Notes under the pieces: model-generated
What the model was told of the DNA's origin: nothing
Databases searched by the model: none
What the model saw: only the letters and a program-made list of their open reading frames with translations
In this document: positions 1 to 8,201 of the stretch, piece after piece
How positions within the stretch are numbered: position 1 is the first letter of the stretch
Layout: each line of letters begins with the position of its first letter
NCBI GenBank assembly: GCA_031256975.1
Contig: JAIRPN010000001.1
Coordinates: 1-57,047, forward strand
Source of the DNA: Verrucomicrobiales bacterium
GTDB taxonomy: Bacteria; Verrucomicrobiota; Verrucomicrobiia; Methylacidiphilales; JAAUTS01
Reading direction: 5' to 3'
DNA: 57,047 nucleotides
Position numbers and translations under genes: made by a program

Positions 1-2060
1 ACGGCGTTGCTGCTGTTGAGCACGGCCCCGGCGCTGCTGATGCCGTCGCGGGTGAAGTGATTGCCGTCCTTGATGACTTTCTCCAAGCCCCAGTCCACCG
101 GGTCCCAGGTCCAGTTCTCGGTGCCGTCGCCACTCACCAGTCCGGGCAGCACGCTGTTAGGGTCAAGGCTGCCGTTGCCGGTGGTGTCCACATGTACGGT
201 GCCGTTGCCACCCGCCGTGCCGGTTACGTTCACCGAACCGCCCGCGCCGCTGTCGCTGTTGACGTCGAGGTTGATTTTGCCGTTGTTGGTCAGGTTGTCA
301 AAAGTGACATCCTTGTCACCGATGTTCAGGGTGCCGTTGTTTAAGGCGTCGTTGACGTGCGAGTCTTTGTCAAAGGTCCACGAGCTTTCACTGTCATTGA
401 TATTCAGGTTGCCGCCGTTGAAGCCGCCCGTTCCCGAGGAACCGTTGTCGAGGGTGATGGTCAGCGTGCCGTCACCGTCGTTGGTCACGTCACCAGTCAG
501 GCCGCTGTGGTCAAAGTTAACATTCAGTTCACCGCTACCGCTGTTGGTGACGTCGCCATAAACACCGCTGCCACCGTTGACGTTGACAGTCGTAGTGCCG
601 CTGGTCTCGCTGTCCATAGTGATGCCACCGGCGTTGGATGCATCCACGTTGTTGAAGTTGACCACCAGCAAGCCGTCCTGATCGGTGCCGACCAGACCGG
701 ATGCGTTGAGCACCGCGTCGCTGATGGTGATCGTGCTGTTGGTTGATTCGACCAGCGTCAACGACCCCAAGTAGGATGAACCATGAACAATATCGCCCGT
801 TTGCGCGGTGATCGTGCCGCCGGTGATGACAATCTCGCTGGCCTGTGTGCCGCTGATGCTGATGCCGTTCTGTCCGCCGCTGAGATTGCCATCGGTCAAT
901 TCGACATAGCCCGCGTTCACCACTTGCACCGCTGCGCCCGTGGCATTCACCATCACACCGGTACCGGTTACCGTGCCGACTGCTGTGTCACCTTGCACAA
1001 AAATACCCGGCGATCCGCGCCCCTCATCGGTCACGCCCAGCGCGGTGATACGCGTGTTTTCCCCCAGGTCAAGGAAGCCGCCATTCGATACCTTAACGCC
1101 CGCCATTCCCTGCCAGACTGTGTCACTGGTCACGAGGTACACGCCGTTCGTCTCAATGTCCATCCCCGAACCGCGTATAATGCTGCCGGTGCCGCTGACA
1201 TCGATTCCCCGTATGAAATGGGGACCGACATAAGTGCCCGAAACCCGGATAACCGCGCCATCGCCCAAGTCGGCCACGGACGCGTTGAACGCGGAAACTC
1301 CTGTTTGCCCTCCGACCGTTGTGATATTAACCCCCGCAAAACTCCCGCTGCTGCCATTTGTAAGATAGATTCCATAGGCATCGGTGGCGGTAATGGTTAA
1401 TCCGTCAATTTCGATACGGGAAGTACCGTTGACATACACACCAAAACTGTTGTCCGTGTTGTCCGCACTGACAGCAACATTGACGTTGGAAAGACTTGCA
1501 CTGCTGCTGGTTTCCAGCCTGATGCCGCTGGCGGATCCGGTGACAACGGTCAGCCCGTCAATTTCGGCATGGGAACCGTTCTGGAGCAGAACCCCGTGAG
1601 AGGCGCTCCCGGTGGTGGCGATGCTGATATTTTGACCAGTCAGGGTTGACGATCCGGTAGCCCTTATGCCTTGGGCATTATCGCCTTCAGTCGTAATGCC
1701 GACATCATTCAATCGAGCAGTTGACGTGCCGTTCAGGTAAACCCCAAAACCACTACTTGAACCACTGGTGATGATGCTGCCGCTGGTCAGGGCCAGACTG
1801 CCTTGATTGTAGACATAAGCACCATACCTGCCGTTGCCGGAATTGAACGTGGCGCTCAGGGTGATGCCGGTGCCGCTGTATGAAGTCATGCTGCCGGTGA
1901 CTTCCAGTGCGGCGCGATTGCTGATGCTCTGGTAACTGGAGCCGGACTCCGCCACCGTGCCGCTGGTGATGTATTTATTCTGCGCCTGTGCGCTCGATGG
2001 AATATTCAACGCGGAGGCGCAGAGGACGCTGAGGATGATTTTGAGTTTATTGTTTATCAT
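1..2060 (-). CDS. Autotransporter-type beta-helix surface protein, C-terminal part beyond window
   Basis: The reading frame is open from an ATG at 2058-2060 to the window edge, giving 686 visible codons with no stop. It starts with a signal peptide (MINNKLKIILSV, then a likely cut after SAQA near residue 26). The rest is almost only Ser/Thr/Gly/Asn-rich short strands, such as GIRLETSSSASLSNVNV, with a periodic pattern typical of right-handed beta-helix passenger domains of type V autotransporters. The C-terminal barrel, if present, lies outside the window, so the autotransporter class is inferred. The gene follows 2088-2789 on the same strand after 27 nt, so the two are probably co-transcribed. 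No Shine-Dalgarno sequence is visible before its ATG. It could alternatively be a polymorphic membrane-type adhesin without a barrel. Confidence 0.8.
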   Translation of the reverse strand, partial: MINNKLKIILSVLCASALNIPSSAQAQNKYITSGTVAESGSSYQSISNRAALEVTGSMTSYSGTGITLSATFNSGNGRYGAYVYNQGSLALTSGSIITSGSSSGFGVYLNGTSTARLNDVGITTEGDNAQGIRATGSSTLTGQNISIATTGSASHGVLLQNGSHAEIDGLTVVTGSASGIRLETSSSASLSNVNVAVSADNTDNSFGVYVNGTSRIEIDGLTITATDAYGIYLTNGSSGSFAGVNITTVGGQTGVSAFNASVADLGDGAVIRVSGTYVGPHFIRGIDVSGTGSIIRGSGMDIETNGVYLVTSDTVWQGMAGVKVSNGGFLDLGENTRITALGVTDEGRGSPGIFVQGDTAVGTVTGTGVMVNATGAAVQVVNAGYVELTDGNLSGGQNGISISGTQASEIVITGGTITAQTGDIVHGSSYLGSLTLVESTNSTITISDAVLNASGLVGTDQDGLLVVNFNNVDASNAGGITMDSETSGTTTVNVNGGSGVYGDVTNSGSGELNVNFDHSGLTGDVTNDGDGTLTITLDNGSSGTGGFNGGNLNINDSESSWTFDKDSHVNDALNNGTLNIGDKDVTFDNLTNNGKINLDVNSDSGAGGSVNVTGTAGGNGTVHVDTTGNGSLDPNSVLPGLVSGDGTENWTWDPVDWGLEKVIKDGNHFTRDGISSAGAVLNSSNA

Positions 2061-2087
2061 AGGGGTAGTTTTTTATTACGAATGGCC

Positions 2088-2789
2088 TCAGGTGTGTTTC
2101 ACCAGCACGTTGACGTAGGCGGCGGTGCCGCTTTCCTGTCGTTTGACCCGCAGGGCGATCTTGTAGGTCCAGAGGGTTTCGATTTCCGGCAGTTCGGTGT
2201 TATGCGGGTAATGCGAGGTGGTGCTGGAATCCACGTAAGCCATGCCTTTGCCGTCATGTTTGTCGACGTGGATGGCATAGCTGTCGGCGGGTGAAGGAAT
2301 GACGCAGAAGATTTCCACGTTGTGTCCGGTGCAGGTGATGGTGGGGGTAGCCACCAGTTCGCCCGGCAAGGGCACCGGACGGGGAATCGGGATCAAGCCC
2401 AAATCTTTGCCAATCGTTTCATTGTAAGCGGGACTGGGAAAAATCTTCTCCTTGTTTTGCAAGTCCACCAGCCAGACCAAGCCACCGAGCATGCTGGCGA
2501 GGCCGGTGAAGCCGAGGTTGTCCGGCTTCGGCACCGGAACCGTAGCGCCGTTACGGTTGTAAAAGAGCTGGTTCTTCAACTCGGTCATCGCCTTGCGGTA
2601 ATCGACGATAGTGTTGAGGTAACTGCGGATTTGCAGGATGTTGTTGAAGATGGCTTTCTGTGCCTCGACGTCCTGCTCCTCGATCTGGAAGGTTGTCTGG
2701 TAGGCGGGCAGGTTGGCGAAGTAATTGTCAAACCATTTGACCAGGCCGTCTTCGTCTCCCGGCATGTAGTCTGGCAGATTGCGATTCAT
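2088..2789 (-). CDS. Hypothetical protein, 233 aa, upstream partner of the beta-helix gene
   Basis: I do not recognise the family. The protein has no signal peptide and no membrane segment. The N-terminal half (about 1-110) is helical and acidic (MPGDEDGLVKWFDNYFANL). A glycine-containing stretch around 92-110 (LASMLGGLVWLVDL) is followed by a proline-rich linker (IPIPRPVPLPGE). The C-terminal 90 residues look like a beta-sandwich of fibronectin-III type, ending in VNVLVKHT. A good ribosome binding site (AAAGGA about 9 nt before the ATG at 2787-2789) supports the start. It lies directly upstream of the autotransporter-like gene on the same strand. The cytoplasmic look of this protein contrasts with the surface protein behind it, so a functional link is only suggested by position. 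Confidence 0.75.
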   Translation of the reverse strand: MNRNLPDYMPGDEDGLVKWFDNYFANLPAYQTTFQIEEQDVEAQKAIFNNILQIRSYLNTIVDYRKAMTELKNQLFYNRNGATVPVPKPDNLGFTGLASMLGGLVWLVDLQNKEKIFPSPAYNETIGKDLGLIPIPRPVPLPGELVATPTITCTGHNVEIFCVIPSPADSYAIHVDKHDGKGMAYVDSSTTSHYPHNTELPEIETLWTYKIALRVKRQESGTAAYVNVLVKHT

Positions 2790-2860
2790 AATGATAATTC
2801 CTTTGGTTAATTTTCAATCAGTAAACAGATAAACGGACAAAATCAGGCAACGGGGTGGGG

Positions 2861-3062
2861 CCAACCCATGAACAAGACAGGGTCAACCTATCGACAAGGA
2901 GGGGACAACCCATGAGCGGGGTCGCCCCAACCTTGCAGCCTGATGGGAGCAACCCGATAACCGGGCAAGGTCACCCCATCAACAGGGGTGGGGCAATGCT
3001 GCCGATGGGTTAAAGCACCCCGCAGATGGGGTGAAAGGCAAAAATCACACTCCTGATGGGGA
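2861..3062. repeat. Degenerate tandem repeat, about nine units of ~22 bp
   Basis: Units begin roughly at each CAAC core: ccaacccatgaacaag, tcaacctatcgacaag, acaacccatgagcg, agcaacccgataacc, tcaccccatcaacag, gcaccccgcagatgg. Unit lengths are 21-25 bp, mostly 22, with G-runs at the unit ends. The period is not a multiple of three and no good frame crosses it, so it is non-coding. It lies upstream of the gene starting at 2789 and just outside the AT-rich island. The decayed repeats argue for an old array rather than an active CRISPR or VNTR. Confidence 0.6.
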
Positions 3063-3500
3063 GCCAGTGATAGGAAATGCAGAACAACGCCTCCGACACA
3101 TTCCTTTTGTGCAAAAACGTATACGCGAGAAAGCGGGTTTGGGGAAGGAGGGGAGAGAACTCTACGCTTGGAGCGCGCGCGCGCGCGAGCGCGAACAGTG
3201 AATCAGTTTGTCAAGGTCTCTCATTTACAGGGACTTGCGGGGATTTTGGCTTTTCTTAATCGCCCCGCTTCCGGGGTCATCCAAAGAGCCAACTCGCCTA
3301 ACAAGTGCGAGGAACATACCGCATCTCCCGTCTCCCTGTCAAGCATGGCGTATAAAAAGATTACGATTTTTAAGGGAGTCTGGTTTTAACCGAGAAAGAT
3401 AGCCAATAGTTAAAGAAAATTTAATCCTAACGGATTTGTATTAGCTATTTAACAATTCTTGAGTTGGATAAATAATTGGTATAGTATTTAATTGCTAAGT
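3063..3500. other. Intergenic stretch with a GC-alternating tract and a GC/AT composition switch
   Basis: No convincing gene is present; short frames here have no family features. At 3173-3193 a run of alternating G and C (gcgcgcgcgcgcgcgagcg) could adopt left-handed DNA. A small hairpin, ccccg-cttc-cgggg, lies near 3263-3276 without a T-tract. From about 3340 onward the composition turns sharply AT-rich, marking the left edge of the acquired island. A weak promoter-like pair precedes the first island gene: TTGAGT at 3459-3464 and TATAGT at 3480-3485, with a short 15-nt spacer. Confidence 0.45.
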
Positions 3501-4685
3501 ATGTCCAAAAAGCTGGATACCATTTGGGAGGCGGAGCCGCATACAATCATCAAAATTGATATTTTAAAATCTTATGTAGATGCTTGGTTCCCTATTTTAG
3601 CAACAAGTTTTCCTAAACCTATTCTATATGTAGATGGGTTTGCTGGCCCTGGATATTATACAAATCATCTGACGGGTTCGCCTCTCGCGGCATTACAGTC
3701 AATTAAAAATACATTGGTGAGAGATAACATCAAAATTATAAGTCCTAAAATAACGTGTGCCTTTATAGAAAAGGATAAAGATAGATTTAATGTTCTGGAA
3801 AGTGTTCTTGAGGAATATCGCAAGGAAAAGAAGTTGGAAATAAAGACCTTTAATACGAGTTTTGATGAAGGCATGCAACAACTGGAAACTGAATATCCAG
3901 ATTCGTTTAATGGAAAAGATCCGATTTTTGTTTTTGCAGATCCCTTTGGGGGTACGGGGATATCGTTTTCAACCTTTAAAAGGTGTATGGAGGGAACTAG
4001 TTGTGAGTTGCTTATTAACTTAGATACTGACGGGGTCGCAAGAATATTTCAGGCGCGTAATAATAAATGGGAAGAACAATTAACAAGTTTGTTCGGTGAA
4101 GAATGTTGGCGAGACAAATTAAGTGAAGGAACTGATACTAATACATTAAAAATCCAAATTTTGGACTTATATAAAGAATGTCTCAGAAAAATCCCCGGTG
4201 TTGATTATATTTGGCATTTTACTATGAGGGGTAAGCAGGACTCCTTGAATTATAATCTAGTATTTGCGACAAAACATCACCGCGGCCTTGAAAAGATGAA
4301 GGAAGCAATGAAGGCTGTTGATATTACGGGTAATTATTCATTTTCTGATGCTCATATGGGTCAACGTTATATGTTTCGCAATGACGATGGAGAAATTTAT
4401 GCGGAGGCAGCATACAAAAAATTTTGTGATCAATCTCTTTCAATGGACGAAATGAAAAAATATGCTTTGAATGAAACTCCCTTTTTAAATAGCAAGGCGA
4501 TATTAAGAAAACTTGATGACGACGGTAAGGTTGAAATTACACCTATTCCGGGAGAAAAGATAAAAAAAGGATCTTTTCCAGAAGATAAAATTTTAAAAAT
4601 TCGATTTGTGACTGTATGTTCTAAGTTGAAGCAAACGTCATTTTTTTTGAATTATGCGCAACAAAACCCACATCGAATGGACTGA
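3501..4685 (+). CDS. tcmP: Three-Cys-motif partner protein TcmP
   Basis: This 394-residue protein carries the features of the three-Cys-motif partner family. An N-terminal Trp/Glu/His/Lys-rich start (DTIWEAEPHTIIKIDILK) leads into a Rossmann-like nucleotide or SAM-binding strand-loop, ILYVDGFAGPG (residues 41-51). A second motif, FVFADPFGGTG (about 140-150), resembles the DPPY region of methyltransferases. The family is found beside Gp37/Gp68-type three-Cys proteins, and here that partner overlaps its 3' end by 32 nt, which strongly supports the call. Its biochemical activity is not established; a methyltransferase-like fold is inferred. I chose ATG 3501 over the in-frame TTG at 3492. No Shine-Dalgarno sequence is seen at either. 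It is the first gene of the plus-strand triplet in the AT-rich island. Confidence 0.85.
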   Translation: MSKKLDTIWEAEPHTIIKIDILKSYVDAWFPILATSFPKPILYVDGFAGPGYYTNHLTGSPLAALQSIKNTLVRDNIKIISPKITCAFIEKDKDRFNVLESVLEEYRKEKKLEIKTFNTSFDEGMQQLETEYPDSFNGKDPIFVFADPFGGTGISFSTFKRCMEGTSCELLINLDTDGVARIFQARNNKWEEQLTSLFGEECWRDKLSEGTDTNTLKIQILDLYKECLRKIPGVDYIWHFTMRGKQDSLNYNLVFATKHHRGLEKMKEAMKAVDITGNYSFSDAHMGQRYMFRNDDGEIYAEAAYKKFCDQSLSMDEMKKYALNETPFLNSKAILRKLDDDGKVEITPIPGEKIKKGSFPEDKILKIRFVTVCSKLKQTSFFLNYAQQNPHRMD

Positions 4686-5388
4686 ATCTACATGGAATCC
4701 GGTAACAGGCTGTAGTAAGGTCAGTGCGGGTTGCCTAAATTGTTATGCAGAGAGACTTGCGAAACGGCTACAATCCATGGGGAATCCTCGTTATGCAAAT
4801 GGTTTTTCTGTTACCTTGCATGAAGATTTGATAGATGCTCCAAAATCATGGAAATCTCCGCGTTTAATTTTTGTTAATTCCATGAGTGATTTGTTTCATG
4901 AGAAGGTGCCTTTTTGGTTTATAAAAAAAGTGTTCGATACCATGAAGGAGTGCCCTCAACACACTTTTCAAATTCTCACCAAACGCAGTGAGCGATTGGC
5001 TGAATTAGCTCCCAAACTACACTGGGCTCCAAATATATGGATGGGTGTAAGCATCGAAGATAAAAGGGTTCTTTATAGGATAAAAGATCTGTTAAAAGTA
5101 CCGGCTGCCGTGCGTTTTTTGTCCTGTGAGCCGTTGATTGATTCCTGTGGTGATATGAAATTAGACGGTATTGATTGGGTGATTGTAGGCGGTGAAAGTG
5201 GCCCGGGTGCCAGAGAGATGAAAGTGGAGTGGATCAGACCAATCTACAGAGAATGCCGTAGAGTGAAGGCGGCGTTTTTCTTTAAACAATGGGGAGGAGT
5301 CAGGAAACACTTAACGGGACGTTTGTTAAATAAAAAGATTTATAGTGAAATGCCAGTGCAAAAAGAAGAAAATAATAGAAATCTGTGA
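4654..5388 (+). CDS. Phage Gp37/Gp68-type three-Cys-motif protein (DUF5131-like)
   Basis: The N-terminus has the family signature IEWTESTWNPVTGCSKVSAG followed by CLNCYAERL. The three cysteines are C20, C27 and C30 (C-x6-C-x2-C), which suits an iron-sulphur or zinc site and recalls radical-SAM-like proteins. Conserved downstream blocks include FVNSMSDLFHEKVP, FQILTKRSERL, MGVSIED, LSCEPL, WVIVGGESGPGAR and FFFKQWGG. At 244 residues the length is usual for the family. It overlaps the end of tcmP by 32 nt and the next gene by 4 nt, so the three are surely translated together. The family occurs in phages and mobile islands; its reaction is unknown to me. A metal-dependent nucleic-acid or nucleotide-modifying function is an inference. 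Confidence 0.85.
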   Translation: MRNKTHIEWTESTWNPVTGCSKVSAGCLNCYAERLAKRLQSMGNPRYANGFSVTLHEDLIDAPKSWKSPRLIFVNSMSDLFHEKVPFWFIKKVFDTMKECPQHTFQILTKRSERLAELAPKLHWAPNIWMGVSIEDKRVLYRIKDLLKVPAAVRFLSCEPLIDSCGDMKLDGIDWVIVGGESGPGAREMKVEWIRPIYRECRRVKAAFFFKQWGGVRKHLTGRLLNKKIYSEMPVQKEENNRNL

Positions 5389-6050
5389 ATGCTTCAGAAA
5401 TTCAATTTGAGAATTTATGTAAGACATCGGGTATCACATATCAACGTATTCCAGAAGGGGAGAGGAAATCTCCGGATTATTTCATCAAAGGGTGGGATTT
5501 TAATGCACTTGTGGAAATAAAAGAAATTTGTCCTAACCCTGAGGAAAAGCGTTTGGCAAGGCTACCACTAGAAGAATGGGGAGAGAAAGAATGTACTTAT
5601 TACGGTGGACCGCCAGGAGATAGGATTAGAAATAAGATCAATGATGCCATGAAACAGTTTAAGGCATACCAAGGCAATGAATTTCCTTATATAATAGTCA
5701 TTGCAAATCTTACTATATATCCTGAGCTAACCGACCAGTATGCCATTACATCAGCTATGTTTGGATATGAAGCGATATTAATTTCATCGGAAGTTGCACC
5801 AGAAGGAGGGGCTAAAATTTTAAAGCGCTGGCACGGTCATGGCAAAAAAACTACTACTACACATAATAGATCTCTTTCGGCCATCGGTGTTCTTGATATG
5901 ACGCAACCTTTATTGCATATTTTTCATAATCCCTATGCAGTGAAACCGATTTCAAATAGTACTCTCAATTCTTTGAGCTTTATTCATATGAGAGTATGTA
6001 ATGATCCGAGTTTGTCTTTTGCAGTTTGGCAAGAGCAAAAGAATTTATAA
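5385..6050 (+). CDS. PD-(D/E)XK nuclease-like hypothetical protein
   Basis: This is a 221-residue protein with a GTG start that overlaps the previous stop by 4 nt (GTGA). I do not recognise a named family. The N-terminus shows a plausible PD-(D/E)XK core: an early acidic residue (E9), then SPDYFI with P30-D31, and ALVEIKE with E44-I-K46, the spacing expected of restriction-endonuclease-fold enzymes. After the core come helices (RIRNKINDAMKQFKAY) and a hydrophobic strand, PYIIVIANL, which often follows in such folds. The C-terminal 90 residues are of unknown type. Placement behind the TcmP/three-Cys pair suggests it is the effector of a three-gene unit. The nuclease assignment rests on motif reading only. 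Confidence 0.6.
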   Translation: MNASEIQFENLCKTSGITYQRIPEGERKSPDYFIKGWDFNALVEIKEICPNPEEKRLARLPLEEWGEKECTYYGGPPGDRIRNKINDAMKQFKAYQGNEFPYIIVIANLTIYPELTDQYAITSAMFGYEAILISSEVAPEGGAKILKRWHGHGKKTTTTHNRSLSAIGVLDMTQPLLHIFHNPYAVKPISNSTLNSLSFIHMRVCNDPSLSFAVWQEQKNL

Positions 6051-6060
6051 ATCTTAACTT

Positions 6061-7149
6061 CTATGATTGAGCAAGTGGGGTTTTTATGCAGACAGATGGG
6101 AATGCTCTATTTCTAGGCGTTCCTGGATAACAAGCAAAATTGTGATATTGCCCATTGCTAACACTTCTGACATATGAATTTTGGCCGTGGAGGAAGACAT
6201 CTTCATCGTTGTCTCGGCTTAAAAAGCCAAAAGAACCTGTGAATGCTCGATAATTATAAACTCTTCCTCTATAGCGGGGTTGTTTGGTATAACAAAGCAT
6301 AGAAAGTTCATTTGCTAAATCCTCTGCGGAAGGCCTTAGGTGTACATCAAATGCTAAGCATTTGGAAACGATCGTCCATAACTCTTCTTCAAGAGCCCTG
6401 AATTGAATATTTCCCCTTACAAAAGATTCCTTTGAAGGTAATTTTTGACTTAAAATCTGATGTACAGCAGCTAACCCTTCTCCAAAAGGTGGAACTCCAG
6501 ACATTAAGCGATACACAACAGCACCCAAAGACCAAATATCCGACGGAAGACCCCTATGTTCGGCTAATTTTTGATCAATAATCTCAGGAGCCATATAAGC
6601 TAGGGCACCGATTACAGTGCTAGAGGCAACCATCGTATCTTCTCCGCCTTCTACAGCATCATCAATTACCGCCGCCGCCATCTTGGCAATTCCAAAATCT
6701 GTAATCTTAATTTCTTTAATTCCCGGATCAGATGAAACCATAATGTTTTTGGGTTTTAAATCCCGGTGATTAATATTGAGTTTATGCGAAGCGGCAAGTC
6801 CTTTGGCGAGAGAATGAAATACCCAAGCGGTTAGATGAGGATCGAGATAATGGAATTCCTCATGTAGCCGAGCTTCTAAATCAGTTCCATCGATAAACTC
6901 TTCGACCAAATAATCATGTTTATCGTTTGGAATATAATCTAAGGTCAATGCAATGTTGGGATGTACTATTTTTGCGCTTAATTGAGCTGTAGAAAAAAAT
7001 CTTTTTTCTGCTGAGGGTGCAATTGGTTCTTTAAGTACAACATACCTTTCAAAAATAGTATCGTAAGCTTTGTAGACTTCTTGCATTCCTCCTTTGCCGA
7101 TAAAGGATTGGATTTTGTATCGATTTCCAATTAACTCGCCAATTCTCAT
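6061..7149 (-). CDS. Ser/Thr protein kinase with C-terminal cold-shock-like domain
   Basis: Residues 1-285 form a complete bacterial Hanks-type kinase. They include a glycine loop (IGKGGMQEVYKA), the ATP-binding lysine in VVLKEP, the catalytic loop HRDLKPKNIM, the metal-binding DFGIAKM, the APEI motif and SDIWSLGAVVYRL. No membrane segment is seen, so it should be cytosolic. The last 70 residues (about 293-362) are unlike kinase and match the pattern of a cold-shock/OB nucleic-acid-binding domain: GRVYNYRAFTGSFGFLSR, then DNDEDVFLHG with the RNP-like GFGF and DVF-H residues. It is the third gene of the minus-strand triplet and overlaps the preceding kinase by 4 nt. A kinase that senses nucleic acid is an attractive inference. 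Start ATG 7147-7149. Confidence 0.85.
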   Translation of the reverse strand: MRIGELIGNRYKIQSFIGKGGMQEVYKAYDTIFERYVVLKEPIAPSAEKRFFSTAQLSAKIVHPNIALTLDYIPNDKHDYLVEEFIDGTDLEARLHEEFHYLDPHLTAWVFHSLAKGLAASHKLNINHRDLKPKNIMVSSDPGIKEIKITDFGIAKMAAAVIDDAVEGGEDTMVASSTVIGALAYMAPEIIDQKLAEHRGLPSDIWSLGAVVYRLMSGVPPFGEGLAAVHQILSQKLPSKESFVRGNIQFRALEEELWTIVSKCLAFDVHLRPSAEDLANELSMLCYTKQPRYRGRVYNYRAFTGSFGFLSRDNDEDVFLHGQNSYVRSVSNGQYHNFACYPGTPRNRAFPSVCIKTPLAQS

Positions 7150-8201
7150 AATAAAATTTCAGGATGCGATTGATCAAAGGGAATGAAGTTCAGAGAGCCA
7201 AAATCTAGAATGCAACTATGCGCTAATTTACTTCCCAATTTTAATGGCTCCCCATTGGCTTTTACGTCACCTGTGATTGCGCTAACAGAAAAATCATATC
7301 CATTGTATGTAATTTCAATAACCCGTTCTGCCACGCTTATTGTGGCTTTAGGAGTTCTTTTATTTATAATATGTTGCTCTCTTTCTATGGTAACTCTAGC
7401 TATGTGTTTATCTTTTAATAATTCAGCTTGTAGCTGGTCACGGATTTCCTCCATTGATGGACGAGCTTCTGGAGAGGGGGCCAGACAACTATCTATTAAC
7501 GAAATAAGTTGTTTGGGTAGAAAGGAAGTTATTTTTTTTATTGAAGGCGCAGGATCAATATGAAAAGGGGGACGTTGCTTAAATTCGATTGGTAAATTTT
7601 GTTCCTCAATTAAAATGCTCCATACAGATACGCCGAAAGCATAAACATCTGTTTTAGTAGATATGGGAATGGAAGGATGCTGTTGATAAAATTCGGGTCC
7701 CAAATAGCCTAAGGTGCCCCATCCTCCGGTCGTATAAGTGTTTTCTTGAATTGACGAAATACCGAAGTCAAAAATTTTGATGATCCCCATTTCATCAAAT
7801 TTCATATTAGAGGGTTTTATATCACGATGGATTAAGCCTGCTTTATGTATATCGTTTAGGCCACTGGCAACTTGATATAATGTTTTTAGTATTTGTTCTT
7901 GATTGGCTTCACCCTTTAAATAACCATTTAAATTTTTACCTTTTAGATATTCTTGAACCAAAGCCATTTCTTTGGGCATGGATATAATATCGAAAAGATT
8001 TACGACATGATTGGAGCGAATTCTTTTCAGTTTGGACAATTCTTCTTTCAGATCTTTTGAGGAGCCATTGGTTTTATAAAATTTAATGGCTACAATTCGA
8101 TCTAAGAAAGTATCTACAGCCTCGATTACTATGCCTTGTCCTCCATTAAATCTTTTCCCTGTAGGAGCGTATCGATTTGCGAGCATATCCGTACGAGTCA
8201 T
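7146..8201 (-). CDS. Ser/Thr protein kinase with C-terminal FHA-like domain
   Basis: This is a 351-residue cytosolic kinase. It has a loop NGGQGIVIEA, lysine in VAIKFYK, a catalytic loop HRDIKPSNM, DFGISSI, a GPEF motif in place of the usual APE, and KTDVYAFGVSVWS. After the kinase (about residue 265) comes a basic linker. The final 85 residues look beta-rich, with an FHA-like ending (VKANGEPLKLGSKLAHSCIL then FDQSHPEILL), which would bind phosphothreonine. It overlaps the PP2C gene upstream and the second kinase downstream by 4 nt each, so the three products are probably made in fixed proportion. A kinase-phosphatase switch is the natural reading; the targets are unknown. Confidence 0.85.
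   Translation of the reverse strand: MTRTDMLANRYAPTGKRFNGGQGIVIEAVDTFLDRIVAIKFYKTNGSSKDLKEELSKLKRIRSNHVVNLFDIISMPKEMALVQEYLKGKNLNGYLKGEANQEQILKTLYQVASGLNDIHKAGLIHRDIKPSNMKFDEMGIIKIFDFGISSIQENTYTTGGWGTLGYLGPEFYQQHPSIPISTKTDVYAFGVSVWSILIEEQNLPIEFKQRPPFHIDPAPSIKKITSFLPKQLISLIDSCLAPSPEARPSMEEIRDQLQAELLKDKHIARVTIEREQHIINKRTPKATISVAERVIEITYNGYDFSVSAITGDVKANGEPLKLGSKLAHSCILDFGSLNFIPFDQSHPEILL

Noticed and set aside
57..2294. Plus-strand frames at the left end
   Set aside because: They are shadows of the minus-strand beta-helix and hypothetical genes; translations are Val/Ala-rich without start signals.
2861..3062. CRISPR array
   Set aside because: The repeats are contiguous 22-bp degenerate units without unique spacers, and no cas gene is nearby.
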